NCBI GenBank assembly: GCA_946811185.2
Contig: OX328108.1
Location: 35,276,493 to 35,340,492 of the forward strand
DNA length: 64,000 nucleotides
Origin: Hippopus hippopus
Lineage: Eukaryota > Mollusca > Bivalvia > Cardiida > Cardiidae
Direction of reading: 5' to 3'
The translations under genes were made by a program, and so were the position numbers. The notes beneath the pieces were generated by a model. The model did no database searches, was not told the origin of the DNA, and saw only the letters and a list, made by a program, of their open reading frames with translations. Each line of letters starts with the position of its first letter. The first letter of the stretch is position 1. Below, one piece after another: positions 21,103 through 32,846 of this stretch.

Positions 21103-21754
21103 GTAAGTGTCTAATTTATTCGTAATCTGCAGATATTTTCATGAATAATAAAGTACGTGTAAATTTAGATCTAGCATGGTGCAAGTGATTGCAAATTGTG
21201 ATTGTTTTATTTTCCCGCTAATTATCGCCGGCGTCTTAACTAGTGCTGATATCTCCTTGCTCCCGCTTTCCGATTTTCTTTTGAATATGTAGCTCTAATA
21301 TAATCACATCTTATCGTTACTTGTCTTAAAACAAAGTTTTCCTTGAATAACACGAAGATCACAGACAACATAAAAATAATGGTAAAATCAGCTCAGGAAT
21401 ACTACGCTTTTTGTCTTGAAATCTAAGAAAAGCCACAAGGAGCCACTGGCGCTCGATCTTAATTTAAAATCGATGCATGTGTGCAACCTAATAAATAACA
21501 TGATATTTATTAGGTCACACACATGCAACGATTTTAAATTAAGATCGAGCCCAGTGCAAGAAGCATAAAAATCCACATCTTGTTGTAGCGGGTTCATTCT
21601 TCATTGCATGGCGATATATTTGAAGGCATCTAGCATAGATTTAGATTACTTTGGGGAAGAATATTGTGGCAAGTAGAGAAACTGTTCAGTGTTGGCATCA
21701 TGGAGACATGTCCTGGTATGATTCCTGCTTAGAAGCAGTAATACCTGGAATCCT

Positions 21755-22010
21755 TTAACTCTTTACCAAATGACAAAATTTTGGACCAAATTCAAAACAT
21801 TTGCAGACAACAAAATAAATGTAGATCAACTGTTGATTTTTGTCTTTGATATGGCAGAAAACATTATGGCAAAAGGAGAAAATGCTGGTTACCACACAGT
21901 CCTGAGTTTTTGAGACTGTTTGGTAAAACTCAGGACTGTGTGGTAAAACTTAGGACTGTGTGGTAAAACTTAGAACTGTGTGGTAAAATTCAGGACTATG
22001 TGGTACAGAG
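21755..22010 (+). mobile_element. Family A MITE with amplified right terminus
   Basis: The left end TTAACTCTTTACCAAATGAC and the left arm of the core (GGAGAAAATGCTGGTTACCA) are followed not by the mirrored arm but by five tandem repeats of a 21-bp unit CTCAGGACTGTGTGGTAAAA, which is the family's right terminal sequence. Confidence 0.75.
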
Positions 22011-22239
22011 TAATCCATTCTGGGTAGAGTTATCTGTGCTTGGTGAAATTGGTGGTAGATGATTTTGAAATATCCTTTTATAATAAAGATAGTCAATAAT
22101 TAAACTCATGTTTGATTAATATGAGTGGAACTATTGTGGCAAAATGCAATATTGCTCATTAATAGTAATTTCTCCTTTGCCACATTATTTATGATAGCTG
22201 TATACAGCAAAACGAACAGCAAATGTTGGTGATTATCAT

Positions 22240-22425
22240 TTAACTCTTTATCAAACAACAAAATTTTTGCAGGCAACAAATTACGTGATTTGCATAGTGA
22301 AATTTGTCTTTAGTAGGGTAGAAAACTTTGTGGAAAAAGCAGCAAATGCTAGCTGCAGCATTGTTAATTTCTTTTCAAAATATTTTTGAAAGCCATTTTT
22401 GTGAAAATCATTCAAGCATGGGAAT
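22240..22425 (+). mobile_element. Family A MITE, decayed
   Basis: TTTAACTCTTTATCAAACAAC at the left, AGCAAATGCTAGCTGCAGCA in place of the core; right terminus not found. Confidence 0.5.
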
Positions 22426-22588
22426 GTTTGGAAGAATTTTCTCTAGCCTATTTTCAGTGATGATGATCTGTGCAGGTTAAGTAAAATGTTCTGTTCTGTT
22501 TAATAGTGAATTAAAAATTTTAGGGTAGGAAAATTCCTACTGCAGTATACTGAGGCAAGTCAAAGAATATCCATATAATTAGATCTAA

Positions 22589-22822
22589 TAACCCTTTATC
22601 AAACGACAAAATTTTGGTCTTGACCAAATTCAAATCATTTGCAGACAACAACAAAAAAAAAAAATGTAGCTCAAAAGATGACTGCTGTCTTTGATAGGGT
22701 AGAAAACATTGTGGGAAAAAGGAGAAAATGCTGGTAACCAGCATTTTCTCCTTTTCCCGTAATGTTTTCAAATGCCTTCTTCCTCAGAGTCATTAAAAGC
22801 GGGGATTGTGTGGTAAAAGGAT
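22589..22822 (+). mobile_element. Family A MITE, reference copy
   Basis: This is the best copy for describing the family. Left end TAACCCTTTATCAAACGACA, then AAATTTTGGTCTTGACCAAA, TTTGCAGACAACA, a block CTCAAAAGATGACTGCTGTC, then TAGAAAACATTGTGGG opening the central palindrome. The two arms GGAGAAAATGCTGGT and ACCAGCATTTTCTCC meet at GGTAACC, and pairing extends outward through TTTTCCC and AATGTTTTC to a total of about 60 bp. The right end reads GTCATTAAAAGCGGGGATTG + TGTGGTAAAAGG. The terminal 14-20 bases are inverted repeats, total length about 230 bp; no coding capacity. Confidence 0.88.
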
Positions 22823-22847
22823 AACATAATTAGTATTGGTGTATTTA

Positions 22848-23067
22848 TTACCCTTTACCAGAAGACAAAACTTACCAGTTCAAATTGCAAGCCTTTAAAG
22901 ATGACAAATTTAATGTAACTCAAATGATGTAATTTGTTTTTTAAGGGGTAGAAAACGTGGGTAAAGAGAAAATGCTGGTTATCAGCATTTTCTCCTTTTC
23001 CCATAATGTTTTCAAATGACTTCTTCCTCAGGGTCATTAAAACTCCTTAATATGAGATAAAGGGTTA
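22848..23067 (+). mobile_element. Family A MITE
   Basis: TTACCCTTTACCAGAAGACA to GAGATAAAGGGTTAA, in tandem with the previous copy and separated by 25 bases. The core has one asymmetric change (GCTGGTTATCAGC). Confidence 0.85.
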
Positions 23068-23177
23068 AAAATATACACCTACAAAGAAATAGAATTTTTC
23101 TCCACCTGCAACAACTGGATTTTTATGTCATTTGTTATTAACTGCACAAAACTTAGAGTTTATTTTTGTCTTTGTAG

Positions 23178-23211
23178 ATTTACAATATGACCAGATTCGG
23201 ACTTTGTTGAG
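23178..23211 (+). CDS. Candidate 34-bp exon (LQYDQIRTLLR frame or 5' UTR)
   Basis: TTTTTGTCTTTGTAG precedes and GAG|GTAAGA follows, both close to consensus. Only one frame is open, encoding LQYDQIRTLLR and ending in phase 2. Joined to the exon at 51766 it would complete an Arg codon and lead straight into MGLWERTLV. Because that Met is a plausible start, this exon may instead be untranslated. Confidence 0.35.
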
Positions 23212-23219
23212 GTAAGAAT

Positions 23220-23678
23220 CACTTTACAAGAGGTAATTAAAAGTCGACTTGAGCACATATAAAATTATAGAAAATCTTTCCATGTAATGATGGATAACTT
23301 ATCAACAATTTCTGACATTCTGGAATACAATATTTATAATTTGAGACATTGAGGTATGACTGATATACTTCTACCTGCCTAAAAATCATAATTTAAATAT
23401 AACCTGGTAGTTCTAAACTGATTTTCTGCCATGGTGTCAAGGGTGTAAGACAATATGGTTGCCATATACTGTTGAAAAGTTGGAAAGTTTGAAAAAAAAA
23501 AAATCAAAATATGAGCTGCACTCAAACTGTGCCATTTCACTAAGATGCCACACTCTACCTTTAAATTACAACATCCTGCCTTAATTTATGAGGCCATCCC
23601 CTGGAATCAGCCACTAATAAATAAAAAAGAAGACACAGTATCATGAATGTTAATCTTACTCTGTCGACAGACCTACTT

Positions 23679-23724
<46 letters not shown>

Positions 23725-25257
23725 TAAATAATTTCAATTATACCAAATAAATCAATACAGATCAATACGACATACCGGTACTTACCAAAAACCCAAAATG
23801 ACCAACAAATAATGTCTTGCTAAACCTTTAGACTGCTATGTTGATGAAACACACACTATCAGTCTCTAGGACAAACCATCTTAAAGCAGTTCCAAATATT
23901 TTCTGACCCTCATGACATCAGTTTATGCATATTCTTACATTATGTCTCTAATATCCTGTAACCTTTTATGGTTCTAAGACTAAGTAGATCTACTTCTAGT
24001 GAAAACTTGATCATACTCCTTGACCACCCCTATTTTGCTACAACCCAACCATCAACAAAAATCACAGCTTATAATTTCAATATTACTAGCATTACTTGCA
24101 AAGATGCTTCAATAAAATAGGTACATTAACTGTCAATTATCTAACACTATCATAGATAAGTTACATTACATTGATTATGTAGATTGGTAGATCAGTCAAT
24201 AGTTATTTATAGGTCTCACTATATTGCACATTAAAACTTAAAAGTGGTTGTCTTTGCACTAAATATATATATGTTTTTACACATGATTATCAAAGAATTC
24301 ATCTAAAAGTGGGGTATTGCAAATGGAACAACCAAAATAATTGAGCACTTACTCTATCACACACATTACTGCATCATTTATGATTTTACATAGATTATTG
24401 AGCCTGAACTTTGTTGATTTTTATGAGTCACAAATACTTAACTTTCTCTTTATGCAGAAATCATTATAATTATACCAATTACAGTCAGGTATACACATGA
24501 ATATAATTTAGATTTTCTGCGAGAAACAGATCAGTAAAGGACATGTTTATTGTCCCAATGACAACATGGACCAAGTGCTGGAAAACAAATGGCCTGCTAT
24601 TGACTTAAAAACATCTATTTTATTAAGTATGAATTACATATTATTGTCCTCAAAATAATAGTTACTTAACAGCAAATTTCATTCAACGTTTATAACAGCT
24701 ACATACAAAAAATAAGAACCTAACATGTCAAGAATTTGCAGGAAAGCATTTACATGTATATTGGGTATGACTCTTTAAATAATAGTCCTGACACTTATTA
24801 TTATTTTGTTTTGACTCTTAACATTTTAGCTCATACAGTGCTCATCAATGGCTTTTGAGTGTCAGAGTAGAGCAGAATAGACTCTTGTAGAAGAACTGTG
24901 TGCAGGTTTCTAAAGTTTTAGGTTTATGGCCTATGTATTCAAAGTATTTCATTAGTTGACAGGTACAGAAGACATAAAAGTTTACAACAGATGAATCTTT
25001 TAAATTGGCACCATGTCTATCAAATTGATAGATTTGATACATTTTGAGGTATCCCAACATGATGTGTGTCTGTAAGACACACATGAACTTAAAAACATGT
25101 TTGAGAGGTAGTAAACCATTGGGATTTGTAATAGCCACCAAGGTATTGTCAGCATACCTTATTATAGGTTGAGGATTTTAACTCCTAAAAATGAAAGTGG
25201 ATGTAATGTCTTACTATTCTTATTGTATATTTCTGATCTATTATTAAATGTCTTGTT
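23220..25257. other. AT-rich non-coding stretch
   Basis: No supported exon or recognised repeat except the TG microsatellite. Contains scattered short open frames without splice or start context. Confidence 0.6.
23683..23721. repeat. (TG)n microsatellite
   Basis: About 19 uninterrupted TG units. Confidence 0.97.
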
Positions 25258-25473
25258 TAACCCTTAACCAAATGATCCTGCTTTATTGTAATCCTGAAGA
25301 AATATTATGACCTTTAAAAACATTGTGAGAAAAAAGAGGAGCAGCATTTTTTTCTTTATCCACAGTGTTTTGCTACCTACAAAGACAATTTGCAGCATTT
25401 GAGCCACATGTAATATGTCGTCTGCAATGTTTCCAAGTAGACAAATCCAATTTGTCATTTGGTAAAGATCTTA
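25258..25473 (-). mobile_element. Family A MITE, hairpin reduced
   Basis: Ends TTTAACCCTTAACCAAATGA and GTCATTTGGTAAAGATCTTAA. The core has collapsed to GAGGAGCAGCATTTTTTTC, so one arm is largely lost. Confidence 0.65.
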
Positions 25474-26623
25474 ATCTGCAGGGTTCATTTTAGTTTTTGT
25501 CTGAGGTGGGCCCTTGGCCTCTAAATAATTTTTGTACAGGCCAAGCTGATTGAGGTAAAATACTTTTAAAGTAACTGACCAAAACATGGAAAGACAGTTG
25601 CAATCAAAAGTAAAGATTTGTAAATATGAGAGAATGAAAAAAAAAAAAAAAGAAAATCAACCTTTCATTATTGACCAAATACTGCAAAAATTTAATTTTA
25701 GAGAAACTGGAGATCAACAGGCAAGTAATTGTTACTGCACCTGATTGCCCTTTTTGTGGCCCACCCAGCCAACCATTAACTTCTTGTTGCATTGATTTTA
25801 TGCCATCTTTTTTGTACACAAATTTGGTCTGAAATGAACACTGCATTTCTTTTTACCCAAGTCCTAAACAATTACTATGTTGCTAAGGATCTTAGAAATA
25901 TTAATTGATTATCTCATACAATGTTTGATGTAAAGGATCTTAGATCCAGAAGTAGAAAAGAAATAATTCAATATCTCATACAATTTTTGATATTAAGGAT
26001 CTTAAATTTATCCAAATTTGATAAGATTGATCATGAAAAAAGCAGAATTTGAATTATAGTTTGATTAGTAGACTAAGTTAAATCTATTCATGTAAATTCT
26101 GAAAATGGCTTGTATAAAGTATACTAATCATCTTTAGAAAAAAAAAAAATGTTTCAAATTAACATACGTGAAACAAAATTAATTTTATACTTCATTGCTC
26201 AGAAAGGTTGTCCTTGCCCAGTTGATGATTTCCTTGGACTGGTTAGAACCCAGGAAACACAGCAGAGAGATACATGTAGTCAGGACAGAGTTGATTACTG
26301 GGTGGGATCCAGGAAAAATTGATGTCTTTTAATCAAGATTTTTTAATCATAAACAACCAAAAATATAGAGATAAACTGTCACCAATGACGGACCAAGGCA
26401 AGTCAGAAAGGTTTGTCGGTCTATTCAGGGGCAGCAGCTGTGTTTCATTTGCAAAGTTAACCTCATCTGAGCCCTTTTATCAAACCAAAGTATATGTAAT
26501 TGAAAAATAATTCTATCAGTTAAAAAAAGACCATTTTCACAAGTTATGTGAATGCATTTATCTTACCTTTAGACTGACAAAGACAACTTCTATATTTTTG
26601 TCTTTTCATATTCAATATTAGAC

Positions 26624-26850
26624 TTAACTCTTCACCAAACAACAAAATTATAGACTTTTCAAAATTAAAAGCCTTTGCAGACACCTTCACTAATACAGCA
26701 CAAAAGATAAGACCTACCCTTGAAAGGGCAGAAAACATTGAGGGAAAAGGAGAAAATTCTGGTTACTAGCAGTTTCTTCTTTTCCTACAATGTTTGCAAA
26801 AGCCTTCCTTTTGGGCTTTAAAACTCAGGATTGTTTGGTACTGGGTTTAA
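26624..26850 (+). mobile_element. Family A MITE
   Basis: TTAACTCTTCACCAAACAAC to AGGATTGTTTGGTACTGGG. Core arms GGAGAAAATTCTGGTTAC / TAGCAGTTTCTTCTTTTCC carry several unpaired substitutions. Confidence 0.7.
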
Positions 26851-26927
26851 AAGACCACACATTTTTTTTTGTGTGTGTGTGTCAATGTATATAAGGTTCA
26901 TCTAACACGGAATGAAAAGGATCTTAA

Positions 26928-27110
26928 CCTGTCAAGTGCCTCTCACTACTTTAGATTTTTTTCAGGCTAGTGCAGATCAGGATCAGACTGTATAATGTAG
27001 CCTGTTCTTAGATGTGCACTGCCTAATGTGTAAAGTTCAGCATTGAAATGACAATTTTTCTGGTCTCTGTCCCATGTCTACACAGTTTGTTTGGCACTTG
27101 AAGGGTATAT
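26928..27110. mobile_element. Family B-related MITE (subfamily B2)
   Basis: Ends CTTAACCTGTCAAGTGCC and GTTTGGCACTTGAAGGGTAT are inverted. The core retains GTGCAGATCAGGATCAGACT. The end sequence differs from ordinary B and resembles the copy at 55850-56050. Confidence 0.5.
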
Positions 27111-27354
27111 CAAGTAGATATGTAGAGCTTAATGGTACATTTATTTTTATACATTAGATCTACATTTATATACGTATGGATAATATTTTCTTTTTATTTT
27201 GAAATTTTCCTTGATCAAATTATCTTATCATCATTGTCTTAAATTTTTCATTCATTTTTTCATTCATTCATTCATTTCCTTTCTTTCACATATGATTTAA
27301 AATAGCAACTTTGCTATTCCTCAGTATAGTACTTGTAGATTTCAAGTTTATGTG

Positions 27355-27404
27355 ATCTGACTGTCTATAAATGCATCCCATCTGACTGTCTATAAATGCA
27401 TCCC
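27355..27404. repeat. 25-bp tandem duplication
   Basis: Two exact adjacent copies of ATCTGACTGTCTATAAATGC + ATCCC. Confidence 0.9.
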
Positions 27405-27470
27405 TTGCTGACCTTTGTAATAAGGAGGGTATTTTTATCTATCATTATTAAGTTAGGTTGTATTGTGTAT

Positions 27471-27698
27471 TTAACCCTTTACCACATAATCCTGAGTTTT
27501 AACGACCCTTAAGAGGAAGAATTTTGAAACCATTGTGGACAAAGGAGAAAATGCTGATAACCAGCATTTTTTTCTTTGCCCACAACGTTTTCTAGCCTCC
27601 AAGGGAAAAGTTCAGTGTTTGAGTCACATTTGATTTCTTGTCTGCCACTGCTTTCAATTTGGACAAGTCTAAGATTTTGTCGTTTGGTAAAGAGTTAA
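27471..27698 (-). mobile_element. Family A MITE, TTAA at both ends
   Basis: TTAACCCTTTACCACATAAT to TTTGGTAAAGAGTTAA. Core GGAGAAAATGCTGATAACCA / GCATTTTTTTCTTTGCCCAC. Confidence 0.8.
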
Positions 27699-27699
27699 T

Positions 27700-28880
27700 A
27701 TATTGGGAAGTAAAGTCATGCTATCTATGTGAATGTAATCTCTGTTGGTTTAAAAACATTTCAAAGATGTTTTCTGTGAAAAGATTTTAGATCAAACTGG
27801 GGAACCAATATCAAATAGATATTGGGGACAATCAAAGTCTTGGTGCTTTTAGAAGATTCATCAGCAGGTCTATATATAAATGCAATGACATTGTCTGATT
27901 TCAATTCAATAACACATACAAATCAGCTTTTGGAATACTTTGAATACCAAAACCAGCCACACCTTGAAAACCTTATAACAATCTTTTCAATGTGTTAATT
28001 ATACTTGATGCTACAGCTGTTGAAACTTACGCATGCAAATTTTTATTATTTCAGTTTAGCAGTTTTTCTTACAAAGTATTTGTATAAAGGTTATTTAATA
28101 TAAGAAAACAAATAGACAACAACAATATATTTAATTTATGATGTTTAATTTATTATTTTTTTCTGTTAAATCAAAACAGTAAGACAAAACATCTAGTTTG
28201 AATTTGCAGTAGTTCACATCATAAATGCTAGGCTGGTTTCAAACACTTTAGAAATTTACCACCCAAGTCCAAGTTCATATAGACCTAATTGTTAAAGAAA
28301 CTTGTCATATATTATATTTCCAGTCATGTTTCAAGGTGTCATTTAGAAAACAAAGACATCACAATTTTTAAGTTTTGCTAGATTATTTCAAAGTTCAAAT
28401 GCAAAAATGAGGATAATGACATTTTGTCTTGAGTTCAACAATTTTGGCAAGCCTAGGAACACTTGTTAATTGTTGGAACATTTGTTAATTACTCATGAAC
28501 TTTTAGCCTAGATGAACCTACACATTTAATGCGTCAACATCATTCACATACTGGTAAAAGCATAATTCAAGCATACTTCAACAAATATCTTGTAAATAGC
28601 ATATTTTAAACTTTCAATATCAACTATGTAATGAGTAAATCATGAGTAGCTATTTCCATTCATCCTTTGGAGATTTGTGGGATTGATTGAGTTGAGTATT
28701 GATCATAGTGGATCAAGAACACTGATAATTTATCTTGATATGGATACTTCATTGAAATAGATGTTTGAAATAGCAAAAACACACAAGGTGAAACATATCT
28801 GTCTCAGCTGTAAGTAATCAGGTTCCCATCCCCCATGTGTCTGAGCTAATGGTTTTCAACACCAAATAAGGACATTCACA
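27700..28880. other. AT-rich non-coding stretch
   Basis: I see no exon, RNA gene or family A/B/C copy here. Confidence 0.55.
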
Positions 28881-28884
28881 CAAA

Positions 28885-29350
28885 TGAACAAAAAAAAAAA
28901 AAAAAAAATACAGGAAAAATATAGGAATGTTATAACTATCATAAAACAAAACAACAACCACAAAAGAATAGAAATAAAAAGGAATATCTAAATATAGAAA
29001 AGAATAAACAACTACAAAATTAAGATAGAAAATATATATATTTATATTGATATAAATGATAAAAAAAAAAAAAAAATAATGAAAAACATCTTATTAAAAA
29101 AAAACTTGCGAAAAATGAAAAACTTGAAAAGGAATGAAATGAACTTGAGAATTAAAAAAAAAAGACAATAACGATAATAAAAAAAGAAACATGAAAAGAA
29201 AGCAATAAAAATAATTAGGAAAAAATAATAAGTTACAAAGAAAAAAAAAAGGAATAAAATAGTAACAGGGAAAAAAAATTATACAAGAATATATGAATAA
29301 AAGAAAATAACATAGGGGATAAAAAAGATATAGAAATACAAGAACTGCTG
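28885..29350. repeat. Strand-asymmetric A-rich low-complexity tract
   Basis: About 460 bases in which the plus strand is dominated by A with scattered G (poly-A runs, GAAAAAGAAAC-type and AATAATAAAA blocks). The minus strand gives a Phe/Leu-rich 97-codon frame that is a composition artefact. Confidence 0.85.
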
Positions 29351-29507
29351 CTTTAAATTCTAACACAAAAATGGAGTTACAATACAAAAAATGACAATGC
29401 CAAGTTTAAACAAACAGTTAGCTTTGTACATAAAGCAACAACTTAATTTTTACTCACAAATGCAAAAAAAAAAAGGGTGTAATCTTAAGTACAGTAGATT
29501 GATTTTG

Positions 29508-29712
29508 AGCTGTTTACCAAATAATCCCGAGTTTCAAGGCCCTGAGGATCAAGGCTTAAATTAAAAACACTGCTATCAGCATTTTCTCTATTTGCCAACA
29601 TATTTTATGCGCTTGTCAAAGACCAATCCAACCATATGAGCCACATATTAATATATAGTCTACAAATGCTTTCTATTTGGACAAAATGAAATGGTCATTT
29701 GGAAAAGAGTTA
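29508..29712 (-). mobile_element. Family A MITE, hairpin mostly lost
   Basis: TTTACCAAATAATCCCGAGT start and GTCATTTGGAAAAGAGTTA end; only CAGCATTTTCTCTATTTGCC remains of the core. Confidence 0.6.
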
Positions 29713-30059
29713 CACAAGGAATATGACTTTACTGGTACCATTACCATTAAAGTAAACCTAAATGTTCATTTTCTATTTATACAAGTTGTTTTTCTGTAGG
29801 TTTAACAAATAATCACATCTGTGCAGTTTACTTGAATTGTTTATAGGCAAAGTTGTACATGTAGTACTGAAAAAAATCTTTATTGCTTTTTTTTTTTCTT
29901 TAGAGATTTTCAATTGGAATATGTTTGTTTCTGATACCCCCTGTCCCTGGCAAAAGTATTGCAGAAAGTATCAGAAGCAAGCATTATCCATCCTCATAAT
30001 CCTGTTCTTTTAAAGTAATGACAGGAATTTGCACACATAAACAATTTTCATCATGAACT

Positions 30060-31000
30060 AAAACATACAGATTTGTAAAAATGCGAAAGAATCATCAGGA
30101 GGGAATTACCTTAGATACAAACTTAAAAACCAAATAATATTTAAATTGTTGATCAACAGTCATGAAATAGGATACAGATAATAAACTTAAAATTTTCAGT
30201 ACTTTGTTAATGAGGAGTCTTTGATTGAATTATAGAAATATTGACACAAAAGAACTCGAGTTCACTCTATGTTTCAAGAAAACAAAAAGGAATAAATATA
30301 AAGTTACAGTACAAAAGTGTGATTAACAAGTTAGATATGCATACAGATTTCAACAGCAGCAGGTCATTCACCTACAAACACATTCGAGCAAGAAAGTCTT
30401 TTGAATAGTAAGTTTAAGTTTGATTCCTTTGCAAGAGCAAAGAAATTAAGATTACATGTACATGTACTCATATTAAGATGAAATTAAATTAAAAAACAAA
30501 ACAAATAAAACAATGGTGTGGTTTATTAACTCTTTATAATATACAATTCTGTGTTTTAATTACTGTTAGAAATAAGACTTTTGAAAACACTGAGGAAAAA
30601 GGAAAAATCCTTTTTCCACGATGTTTTCTTCCCATTCAAAGACAAATTTTCTTATTTGAGCGCCATTTACTTTTTCATCTGCAATTGCTTTCAATTTGGA
30701 CCATTCTAAAATTTTAAAACCTGTTATCAGAAAGAAAAATTGATTAAATGAATACTAAAAACTACCTTAAACTTGAAGATAAAAATGAGTAAAGCTGCAT
30801 TAACAGTACAAAAATGAAATTTTCACATTGAGAATGCATACAGTCAGCTTTCTACAGCAGCAGGTCATTTCTCACTTACAAACACAGGTTTGAGCAAGAA
30901 AAATAGAATTGTGAGTTACATAAGTTCAGATTTTACTTGCAATAGAAATTCAATTTAACTAAGACTAGTCATATTGATATAAAACAATCTAAAGTGTATA
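30060..31000. repeat. Two diverged copies of a segment ending in CAGCAGCAGGTCATT
   Basis: The blocks around 30300-30400 and 30780-30900 share ACAGTACAAAA, GCATACAG, CAGCAGCAGGTCATT and a following ACAAACACA..GAGCAAGAAA. A family A copy (30525-30732) lies between them. This is probably an old tandem duplication. Confidence 0.5.
30525..30732 (-). mobile_element. Family A MITE, diverged
   Basis: TTAACTCTTTATAATATACA start, GACTTTTGAAAACACTGAGG and TTTTTCCACGATGTTTTCTT outer arms; the central GGTAACC is deleted. Confidence 0.6.
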
Positions 31001-31261
31001 AATCAGAAAAGAAACAAAAAAAGCAAAATAAAATTACTGGAAACAGCTTTTCCCACAACTAGCCCACTCCCTTCCCCATTCCCCATCCCCACTCCCATAG
31101 AAAAAAAGAACCAGAGGGTTTTTTTTTGTTTTCAATTAAAGATCCCATGGCTTTGAAGTGGTAATATTTGAAAAAGATGACAGACACTTTGCCTGAGGCC
31201 GTAATGAGAAAATCTACAAGTCAGCAGTGCATCTACATGGTAAGTTAAAAACTGTACAGGT

Positions 31262-31320
31262 AGATTAAGATCAGGCTAAACAGACTATGCAGTCTAATCT
31301 TAGACGTAAACTGCTTTATT
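31262..31320. mobile_element. Family B core fragment
   Basis: AGATTAAGATCAGGCTAAAC and GCAGTCTAATCTTAGACGTA remain. Confidence 0.45.
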
Positions 31321-31378
31321 TTTTTCAGATATTCTTTCCAAAACAACAATTTGGAAAGAGTAATAGTCTAGATTGTCC

Positions 31379-31607
31379 TTTAACTCTTCACCAACGGACA
31401 AAATTTTAAGTAATTGCAAATTGAAAGCATTTGCAAACGACAAAATCAATGTGACTGAAAAATTAAAACATGTCCTGAGAAAGGTAGAAAACACTGAGCG
31501 AAAAGGAGAAAATGCTGGTTACCATTATTTTCTCCTTTTCCCAGAATCTTTTCAAAAGGCTTCTTTCTCAGGGTCGTTAAAGCTGGGGATGGTGTGGTGA
31601 AGGGTTA
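31379..31607 (+). mobile_element. Family A MITE
   Basis: TTTAACTCTTCACCAACGGAC to GTGTGGTGAAGGGTTAA. The core is GGAGAAAATGCTGGTTACCA followed by a TTATTTTCTCCTTTTCCCAG arm. The final TTAA is shared with the next copy. Confidence 0.82.
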
Positions 31608-32070
31608 ACCCACCGCCAAACAATCCTGTGTTTTAAAGACCCTGGGGAAAAAAGCCTTGGAAAACATTGTGGGAAAAGAAAAAAATGCTAGTTACCAACA
31701 TTATTTCCTTTTCCTGCAGTGTTTTTTATCTTATCACAGACAAATTCCATCATTTGAGTGATATTAGTCATCTGCAAAATCTTTCACTCTGGACCAGTCG
31801 GGGTCCTGCGTTGCTCAGTGGTAAAGCGCGGGACTCGTAACCTGGAGGCCCTGGGTTCGAGCAGCACTAGATCCACTGGGCCTTTCTTGGGAGTGTCCTT
31901 GGGCAAGACACTTCAGAGCTCTAGCCTAGTACTGGTAAAATCCAAGAAATGCATGAATATATGAGCTGTTGCCGTGATATGAGTGAAATAATGTTGAAAG
32001 AGGCATAAAACACCATTCAATAACAGTCAATCTGGGCCAGACAAAAATTCTGTTGTTTGGTATTTTAGCC
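31604..32070 (-). mobile_element. Family A MITE interrupted by a SINE
   Basis: It begins at the shared TTAACCCACCGCCAAACAAT and ends TCTGTTGTTTGGTATTTTAG. The right third is split by the SINE at 31796-32030: CACTCTGGACCAGTC before it and CAGTCAATCTGGGCCAGAC after it are the two halves of the usual family block. Confidence 0.75.
31796..32030 (+). mobile_element. tRNA-derived SINE
   Basis: The head has an A-box-like GTTGCTCAGTGGTAAAGCGC and a B-box GGGTTCGAGCA, the pol III promoter of a tRNA. The body ends with GAGCTGTTGCCGTGATATGA and GAAAGAGGCATAAAACACC, as in the SINE tails at 15400 and 63525. It sits inside a family A MITE, so it inserted later. Confidence 0.75.
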
Positions 32071-32290
32071 TTTTCCAAACAATCCTTTGTTTTCCTGACC
32101 CAGATGAAGACCCCTTCTGAAAACATTGTGGAAAAGGGAGAAAACGCTGGTAACCAGCATTTTCTCCTTGTGCCACAATATTTTCTAGCCTGTCAAAGAG
32201 CCTCAGTTCATTTGCACCACTTTCAGATTTGTTGCCTACAGCTTTTTTTAATTTAGAAGAGTCTTAAATTTGAAGTTCAGGAAAGGGTTA
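32066..32290 (-). mobile_element. Family A MITE
   Basis: CCTTTTCCAAACAATCCTTT to TTCAGGAAAGGGTTAA. The core GGAGAAAACGCTGGTAACCA / GCATTTTCTCCTTGTGCC has two arm mismatches. Confidence 0.8.
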
Positions 32291-32315
32291 AAGAGAAAAT
32301 CAAGAATATTCATGA

Positions 32316-32550
32316 TTAACCCTTTACCACACAATCGACACTTTTAATGACCCGTAGAAAGAAAGCTTTTGAAAACATTGTGGAAAAAGGAGAAAATGCC
32401 GGTAACCAGCATTTTCTCCTTTTCCCATAATGTTTTAATTCTACCTTATAAAAATACAGATTCCATCAAATTAAAGCACACTTAAATTGTTGTCTGTGAA
32501 AACATACAATTTGGACAAGTCTACACTTCGCTTGTGTGGTAAAGAGTTAA
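32316..32550 (-). mobile_element. Family A MITE, TTAA at both ends
   Basis: TTAACCCTTTACCACACAAT to TTGTGTGGTAAAGAGTTAA. The core GGAGAAAATGCCGGTAACCA has a single mismatch to its mirror. Confidence 0.85.
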
Positions 32551-32639
32551 ATGAAACAAGCAAAGATAAACAGAAAAGTAAAAAAATAGCAACACAAAGT
32601 TACTTTATAAACTTACTCGAAATCATTGCCTCAGAACAT

Positions 32640-32842
32640 TACCCCACCCCCCGTCCCCCTAGCCCTCCTTCAAAATAAAATACAGAGGTTTTCTTTTATT
32701 TTTTTCTCAGGGTTTTCTATTCAAGATACTACGGTTTCAAAGTGGCAGTGCTTGGAAAAGAAGGCAGACACTTTGTCAGCAGCAAATATCAGAACAATAT
32801 ACAACACAGCAGTGCATCTATATTGTAAGTTGAACAGATCAG
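32640..32842. repeat. Segment duplicated from 31070-31250
   Basis: Both have a C-rich stretch (CCCCATCCCC / CCCCACCCCC), a T-rich stretch and then an A/G-rich block (GTTTCAAAGTGGCAGTGCTTG versus CTTTGAAGTGGTAATATTTG), GACAGACACTTTG and CAGCAGTGCATCTA. Spacing is conserved, so this is an old local duplication. Confidence 0.65.
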
Positions 32843-32846
32843 GTAT

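Noticed and set aside
29094..29387. 97-codon Phe/Leu-rich minus-strand frame
   Set aside because: It is the complement of an A-rich low-complexity tract, not a membrane protein.
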